Assembly: GCA_002279765.1 (NCBI GenBank)
Contig: NCCR01000052.1
Location: forward strand, 3,896 to 24,581
Length of the DNA stretch: 20,686 nucleotides
From: Verrucomicrobia bacterium 12-59-8
GTDB taxonomy: Bacteria > Verrucomicrobiota > Verrucomicrobiae > Verrucomicrobiales > Verrucomicrobiaceae
Direction: 5' to 3'
The notes beneath the pieces were generated by a model that was not told the origin of the DNA, did not search any database, and saw only the letters and a program-made list of their open reading frames with translations. Below, in pieces: positions 16,238 through 20,686 of this stretch (positions within the stretch are counted from its first letter, which is position 1; each line of letters opens with the position of its first letter). The translations under genes and the position numbers were made by a program.

Positions 16238-16260
16238 CGAAATTCAGATTGCGCAGTCGA

Positions 16261-19146
16261 TCAATGGTTGAAGTAGAACTCTTTGGAGTTCAGCAGGGCC
16301 CAGAAGAGGTCTTCGAGGACGTTTTGGCGGGCTCCTGCATCTTCGGCAATGGCCTGCTGCACGTTGGTCCATTCCTTGTCCAGGGGCATGCGGCCAAAGA
16401 CGCGGAGGAAGAGATCTTCCACGATTTCGCGGTCGTTCTTCTTTTCCTGAATCATCTTGGCGACGACGCGTCCCTGCTTGATGCGGTCATTCACGGCGTC
16501 GCCGTTCATGAGGTGCAGTGCCTGGGAGAGTGTGGGTTCCATTTTCACTTCGCAGGAGCAAACGGATTCACGCGTTGCACGGCCAAACGTGGTAAGGAAG
16601 TAGTTCGAGACGGCACCATCGGCGATCTGTACGGCACGGGCACCCAGAGGCAGGCCCTGGAACTTGTTTGGCGTACCGGTGATCTGTGAGATGGCGTCCA
16701 GCAGCACTTCTGCGCGTACTCGGCGGACCTGCGCATGGGAGAAGTTGCGTTTGTCACCCGCATTGGTCTCATTGACCTGCGTGCTGCGTTGATAGGTCTG
16801 TGAGGTGCAGATGTCGCGCACGAACTTGCGCATGTCGAAATTGTACTCGGTCAGGTGTTCGGCCAATGCCGCGATCAGGGCGGGGTTGGAGGGAGGATTG
16901 GAGACGCGCACGTCATCGACGGGCTCTACCACGCCGACACCGTTGAAGTGCGACCAGATGATGTTGGAGACATTGCGGGCAAAGAAGGGATTGCGCGGTG
17001 AGGCCATCCAATTGGCGAGGACCTTGCGGCGGTCTTCGCCAGCTTTGATTTCTGGTGTGTCACCGCCCAGGAACTTGGGCTTCATCACGGCCTGGGTGAG
17101 GAAGTGCTTCGATTCACCGCCCTTGCTGTTGTAGATGATGACTTCCGCCGGGTCGTCGGTCGCCTTGCGACCGATCTGGGAGAAGAAGGCTTTGAAGCCA
17201 TAGTAGTCGTCCATGGTCCAGCGGTCGAAGGGATGGTTGTGACACTGGGCGCACTGGATGCGCATGCCCATGAACACCTGGGCGACGTTTTCGGTCAGCT
17301 TGAGCTGGTCGAGTTCGGTCTGGTAGAAGTTCACCGCAGGGTTGGAGACGGTGCCGCCAGTAGCCGAGAGGAGTTCGACCACGATTTCATTGATCGGGAT
17401 GTTCTTGCCGATGCGCTCGGAGAGCCAGTTGTAATAGAGCAGCGCGTTCTTGTAGAATGGCGGCACGTTGTTGTTGCCGGCGATGCCCGAACGGATTTGG
17501 AGAAGCTCGGCCCACTTCATGACCCACAGTTCGGTAAACTCCTTGCGCTCAAGCAGGCTGTCCACCAGGGCGGCGCGCTTGTCGGGATTGGTGTCGGCCA
17601 GGAAGGCACGCATGTCTTTGGCTTCTGGAAAAACACCTGCGATGTCGATGAAGGCACGGCGCACGAATTCTTCATCCGTGCAGATGCCTGAAGGCAGGAT
17701 GCGCAGCTTGTGGAGGTTCTCATCGACCAGTGTGTCGATGTAGTTCGTCTCGGCGAGATTAGGCCGCTCATACTTGAGCTGCGCAGGAATCACGAGCACC
17801 TGGGCGGTGACGGAGTACACGTTGAAACGGGCGAGCATGAACGCGGCGCCACGATCTCCGGAGGTCACGAGGCCCTGCTTGTCGATGCTCGCGGTCGGGT
17901 CGTTGTTGGACATGAACAGCGCGAGGTTCGTCACATCACGGTCGGTGCCGTCGGAATAGGTGGCGCGCACGGTGATCTGCTGCGTGGCGTTCTTGCCTTC
18001 CATGACGATCTGGCTGGGGAAGACTTCGATGCCGGTGACCTTGGCCACATCAGCAGCGTCATCAGGTGCGCCTGCGGAGATCCATTCGAGGAGTGCCTTG
18101 TTGTAAACGGAGTCCGGTTCAAAGCACTGGTTGCCCGAGTGTGGCACAGCGCCCACGGCTTTTTCAATGAGCGAGCTTTCTTCCGGGATGGCCAGATTGA
18201 TGCGGCGGCCGGGCATTTCACGCGTGATGCGGGTGTAGTCGCCTGCGGGGTCCATGCCGAAGAGGGAGGTGCGGAAGCCGTCCTTGCCGCGTGCGGCACC
18301 GTGGCAGCCACCTTGATTGCAACCGCCACGCATGAACACCGGCATGCAGTCGAGGCGGAAGGAAATGGCGCGATCATTGGTGCCGTTCTTGACTTCGACT
18401 GCGGCTTTGACCGTCTGTCCGCCGATGGAGGCGATGAGTTCGGTGCTGCCTGCGTCTGCGACGGGCTTCAGCGTCAGACCATCAAGTGCGGCGATTTTGC
18501 TGTCGGCGACTTTGAGATCACACACGCCGGTGACATCCTTGGTGGTGGCATCCTGAAAGGTGGCCAGCACGACGACGCGGTGGAAGTCGCGCTTGGTTTC
18601 CAGGGAGTATTTCTCTGGCAGAATCTGGATGCTCTTGAGCGTGGGCAGCTTCTTCTGCAGTTCGGCCAAGGCTTTTCGCTGCTCGGGTGTTTTGTACTGA
18701 AGGGTGAGGTTCTGCGGCCACTGGGCACCTGCGGTGATCCAGCGCTTGAGCACGTCGATTTCATTCGCGGCGAGCGGTCCGCCTTTGGGCGGCATGATGT
18801 CATCATGATCTTTGGGAAGCACGATGCGCTTGATCATTTCGCTGTCATCAGGCTTGCCAGCGACGAGGGCGGGGCCTTCAGCGCCACCTTTGAGCAGAGC
18901 GGCGGCGGAATCCATCAGCAGCTTGCCTTTGATCTTATTAGGATTGTGGCACTCCAGGCACTTGGTTTCCAAGATGGGCTGCACATCCCGCACAAAATCG
19001 ACTCCAGGCACAGCGGTTGGCGTGGCTGTAGGGGTTGCTGCTACAGCAGATGTCGCGGCTGGCGCTGCGGGAGATGCAGGGTCAATAGCGAAAGCGCAGG
19101 AAGTGATGGCGAGGATAAAGAGAGAAGCTCGCAAGGGGCTTTTCAT
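16261..19146 (-). CDS. Secreted PSCyt1-BIG2-DUF1549-DUF1553 cytochrome-like protein
   Basis: This 961-residue secreted protein has a signal peptide (MKSPLRASLFILAITSCAFA), an Ala/Pro/Thr linker (about 24-47), and a planctomycete cytochrome C domain with haem motif CLECH (Cys63, Cys66, His67) and MPPKGGPL. A CNQGGCHGAARGKDGFRTSLFG segment, a BIG2-like Ig domain (ATYSDGTDRDVTNLALFMSNNDP), DUF1549 ending in CAQCHNHPFDRW, and DUF1553 to the C-terminus complete it. The family abounds in planctomycetes and verrucomicrobia, usually with a DUF1501 partner, and is often linked with polysaccharide breakdown; its chemistry is not settled. No DUF1501 gene is next to it here. I chose ATG 19146 for the signal peptide. 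It follows the M48 gene on the same strand after 87 bases and ends at a strong terminator. Confidence 0.92.
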   Translation of the reverse strand: MKSPLRASLFILAITSCAFAIDPASPAAPAATSAVAATPTATPTAVPGVDFVRDVQPILETKCLECHNPNKIKGKLLMDSAAALLKGGAEGPALVAGKPDDSEMIKRIVLPKDHDDIMPPKGGPLAANEIDVLKRWITAGAQWPQNLTLQYKTPEQRKALAELQKKLPTLKSIQILPEKYSLETKRDFHRVVVLATFQDATTKDVTGVCDLKVADSKIAALDGLTLKPVADAGSTELIASIGGQTVKAAVEVKNGTNDRAISFRLDCMPVFMRGGCNQGGCHGAARGKDGFRTSLFGMDPAGDYTRITREMPGRRINLAIPEESSLIEKAVGAVPHSGNQCFEPDSVYNKALLEWISAGAPDDAADVAKVTGIEVFPSQIVMEGKNATQQITVRATYSDGTDRDVTNLALFMSNNDPTASIDKQGLVTSGDRGAAFMLARFNVYSVTAQVLVIPAQLKYERPNLAETNYIDTLVDENLHKLRILPSGICTDEEFVRRAFIDIAGVFPEAKDMRAFLADTNPDKRAALVDSLLERKEFTELWVMKWAELLQIRSGIAGNNNVPPFYKNALLYYNWLSERIGKNIPINEIVVELLSATGGTVSNPAVNFYQTELDQLKLTENVAQVFMGMRIQCAQCHNHPFDRWTMDDYYGFKAFFSQIGRKATDDPAEVIIYNSKGGESKHFLTQAVMKPKFLGGDTPEIKAGEDRRKVLANWMASPRNPFFARNVSNIIWSHFNGVGVVEPVDDVRVSNPPSNPALIAALAEHLTEYNFDMRKFVRDICTSQTYQRSTQVNETNAGDKRNFSHAQVRRVRAEVLLDAISQITGTPNKFQGLPLGARAVQIADGAVSNYFLTTFGRATRESVCSCEVKMEPTLSQALHLMNGDAVNDRIKQGRVVAKMIQEKKNDREIVEDLFLRVFGRMPLDKEWTNVQQAIAEDAGARQNVLEDLFWALLNSKEFYFNH

Positions 19147-19233
19147 AGAGGGTAGGATCAAGGGGTTAATCAAGCTACGGCCATGAGGGGATGCATTTAT
19201 CAAAGGTGCGAAAAAACACTGTGAATAAACCCA

Positions 19234-20466
19234 TCATGCCTCCAGAGCTGCCAACCGCTGACCAATGGGCGGGTGGGAGTAATGCAGCCAGACTGTCAGC
19301 GCGTGGGGATTGGGGTGCGTGAGATGGTCGAGCGAGAGCTTTTTCAGACCTGCCATCAGCGGCTCGCTGCCGCAGGCTTGGCGGGCGAAGGCGTCGGCCT
19401 GGAATTCGTGTCTGCGGCTCAGTGCGCTGCTCAGCAGCCCCAGCAGCAGGCTGGCAGGCTGATAGAGGATGCTGAAGAGCACCAGTCCCAGGCCAAGCGG
19501 CTGCCCCGTGACTCCGAAAGCCTGGAAAAATGCGGGCGACTGCAAAGCGGCATGCAGCAGGTAAAACATCAGGCCGCTTTCCAGCAGGCCCAAGACCAAC
19601 TGCTGCGGCACATGACGGCATTTGTGGTGCCCGATCTCATGGGCCAGGATCGCCTCCAGCTCCTCCTGCGAGTGTTTTTCGATCAAGGTGTCGAACAGGG
19701 CGATGCGCTTGTTCTTGCCGAAGCCGCTGAGGAAGGCGTTCGCCTTGCTGGAGCGGCGCGAGCCATCCACCACCGAAACATCGACGACGGGGAACTTGAG
19801 CCGTGCCGCCAGCGCCAGCAGCGCCTCACGCAGCGGCCCATCGGCCAGCGGCTGAAATTTCAGAAACAGCGGCATCAGCAGCCGGGGAGACAGCCAGGCC
19901 ATGACAATGCTGAATCCAGCAACTGTGAGCCAGGTGTACAGCACCGCCTGTGTCTGTGTCTGGAAGAACCACAGGATCAGCGCCAGCAGGGGGCCGCCGA
20001 GCAGGGCGGTGAGCAGCAGCCCCTTGAGGCGGTCTTTGATGAAGGTGCCCGGTGTGGTGCGATTGAAACCGTACTCAGCTTCGATCTTGAAGGTGTCCCA
20101 GGCGTCGAAGGGCAGGGACATCACGTTTTGCACCAGCATGAGCAGGCCGATGACGCCTACGCCTGTCTGGACCGCATTCCAGCCCCAGCCAGCACTCCAG
20201 CGCTGCAGCCAGTCAAAGCCACCACTCCACCAGAACAAAACCAGCATGGACACAGAGGCAGTGCTGCGCAGCAGATCGAGGTGGGCAGATTTGCCGGCGT
20301 ATTCACCGGCTTTCTGCACCGTTTCGGCAGAGAATATCTCTTTCAGTCGTGGCGGAAGGGCGTGGCGGAACTGCGCGAGGTTCAGAAACGTGGCGACAAT
20401 TTCGAGGTGAAATACGCCGAGCACGCCGAAGACAGCGGCGATTAACCAGGGATTGGAAAAGGTCAT
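19234..20466 (-). CDS. M48-family Ste24-like membrane metalloprotease
   Basis: This 410-residue integral membrane zinc protease has several hydrophobic segments in the first half. GFNRTTPGTFIKDRLKG at about 133-149 is the loop typical of Ste24/CAAX protease 1. The zinc motif is HEIGH (His276, Glu277, His280), the third ligand Glu354 is in SRRHEFQADAFA, and SHPPIGQRLAAL is near the C-terminus. All catalytic residues are present and length fits the family. In eukaryotes Ste24 trims prenylated proteins; in bacteria such enzymes probably clear misfolded or blocked membrane proteins. The ATG at 20466 places the first membrane helix directly at the N-terminus. It is divergent from the gene starting at 20602, with 135 bases between. 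Confidence 0.95.
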   Translation of the reverse strand: MTFSNPWLIAAVFGVLGVFHLEIVATFLNLAQFRHALPPRLKEIFSAETVQKAGEYAGKSAHLDLLRSTASVSMLVLFWWSGGFDWLQRWSAGWGWNAVQTGVGVIGLLMLVQNVMSLPFDAWDTFKIEAEYGFNRTTPGTFIKDRLKGLLLTALLGGPLLALILWFFQTQTQAVLYTWLTVAGFSIVMAWLSPRLLMPLFLKFQPLADGPLREALLALAARLKFPVVDVSVVDGSRRSSKANAFLSGFGKNKRIALFDTLIEKHSQEELEAILAHEIGHHKCRHVPQQLVLGLLESGLMFYLLHAALQSPAFFQAFGVTGQPLGLGLVLFSILYQPASLLLGLLSSALSRRHEFQADAFARQACGSEPLMAGLKKLSLDHLTHPNPHALTVWLHYSHPPIGQRLAALEA

Positions 20467-20601
20467 GCTGGAGGTGGGCGAAGGCCCATGAGTTGGTTGG
20501 ATTGGAAAGATGGCCTAGGTGCAGCCACGTTGCCAAAATATTGTGTAACCACTCGCGCTGTGCGGCATTTGAGTCAATGACCACCTCCAAACCAGCCCGC
20601 C

Positions 20602-20686
20602 ATGTCCAAAGCTCTCCTTCTTCTTTTCACCCTGCTTTGCATCACCCCGGCCTCCGCACAGCTCGGCGGCTTGCTGCGTGAACGAA
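20602..20686 (+). CDS. N-terminus of a secreted protein, cut by the window edge
   Basis: ATG at 20602 opens a frame that encodes a classic signal peptide (MSKALLLLFTLLCITPASA) with an Ala-x-Ala cleavage site before QLGGLLRER, then runs off the right end after 28 codons. The frame and the divergent spacing from the M48 gene favour a real gene. The mature part is too short to assign. No Shine-Dalgarno precedes it. Confidence 0.65.
   Translation, partial: MSKALLLLFTLLCITPASAQLGGLLRER

Noticed and set aside
17710..19155. A 481-codon open frame opposite the intact cytochrome gene
   Set aside because: The minus-strand protein has clear domains throughout; the plus frame is low-complexity Gly/Val/His shadow sequence.
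19147..19233. Promoter TTCACA with a 17-base gap to TGATAA for the cytochrome gene
   Set aside because: The second box matches the TATAAT consensus poorly, so it is not reported as a feature.
19273..20445. A 390-codon open frame opposite the M48 protease
   Set aside because: It is Gln/Ala-rich shadow sequence; the zinc motif and membrane helices on the minus strand settle the coding strand.
1..20686. tRNA, rRNA, CRISPR array, phage or conjugative genes
   Set aside because: I saw no T-loop pattern with a cloverleaf, no spaced direct repeats of CRISPR type, and no integrase, capsid or relaxase motifs.

Overview
The window looks like a piece of a verrucomicrobial chromosome (the Prosthecobacter/Verrucomicrobium-like part of the phylum is my best guess). 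The grounds are: two large planctomycete/verrucomicrobial-type cytochrome proteins of the PSCyt1-DUF1549-DUF1553 kind, a secreted ThuA-like protein, a secreted esterase followed by an SMP-30/gluconolactonase protein, high GC, almost no Shine-Dalgarno sequences, and several families of very short interspersed repeats. It is a mosaic of housekeeping genes (asnS, dnaX, a secretin), secreted degradative proteins and small mobile repeats. I see no phage, CRISPR array, rRNA or tRNA.

Left part (1-5136). The 3' end of a secretin gene runs right and ends exactly where a left-running pair begins its stop, so the two stop codons abut as TGATCA. The left-running pair is a ThuA-like protein preceded by a cytochrome/DUF1549/DUF1553 gene. 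That cytochrome gene is broken: the frame changes at about 3952-3957, exactly where 13 conserved residues are missing. This fits a 40-base deletion at a CCG microhomology.

Middle part (5221-11614). A right-running series encodes the esterase, the SMP-30 protein, asparaginyl-tRNA synthetase and an orphan DsbD-alpha-like protein. The signal peptide of the DsbD-like protein is partly built from inverted 7-base repeats. Next comes a REP-associated tyrosine transposase (RAYT) with a three-hairpin REP composite on each side. The right-hand composite supplies the stop codons of both the RAYT gene and the convergent radical SAM gene. A solitary REP of the same family lies 5 kb away, just after the peptide-transporter gene.

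Right part (11795-20686). dnaX, a POT-family peptide transporter and an unknown lipoprotein run right. A clear terminator follows, then a left-running intact cytochrome/BIG2/DUF1549/DUF1553 gene and a Ste24-like M48 membrane protease. The first 28 codons of a secreted protein run off the right edge.

The RAYT and its seven hairpin units, which show compensatory changes in their stems and sit at gene 3' ends, are the most system-like content. Secondary points of interest are the other short-repeat families (7-base and 9-base periods) and the Cys-to-Asp changes at the DnaX zinc site. No gap between genes exceeds 300 bases; the largest is the 180 bases between the radical SAM gene and dnaX.
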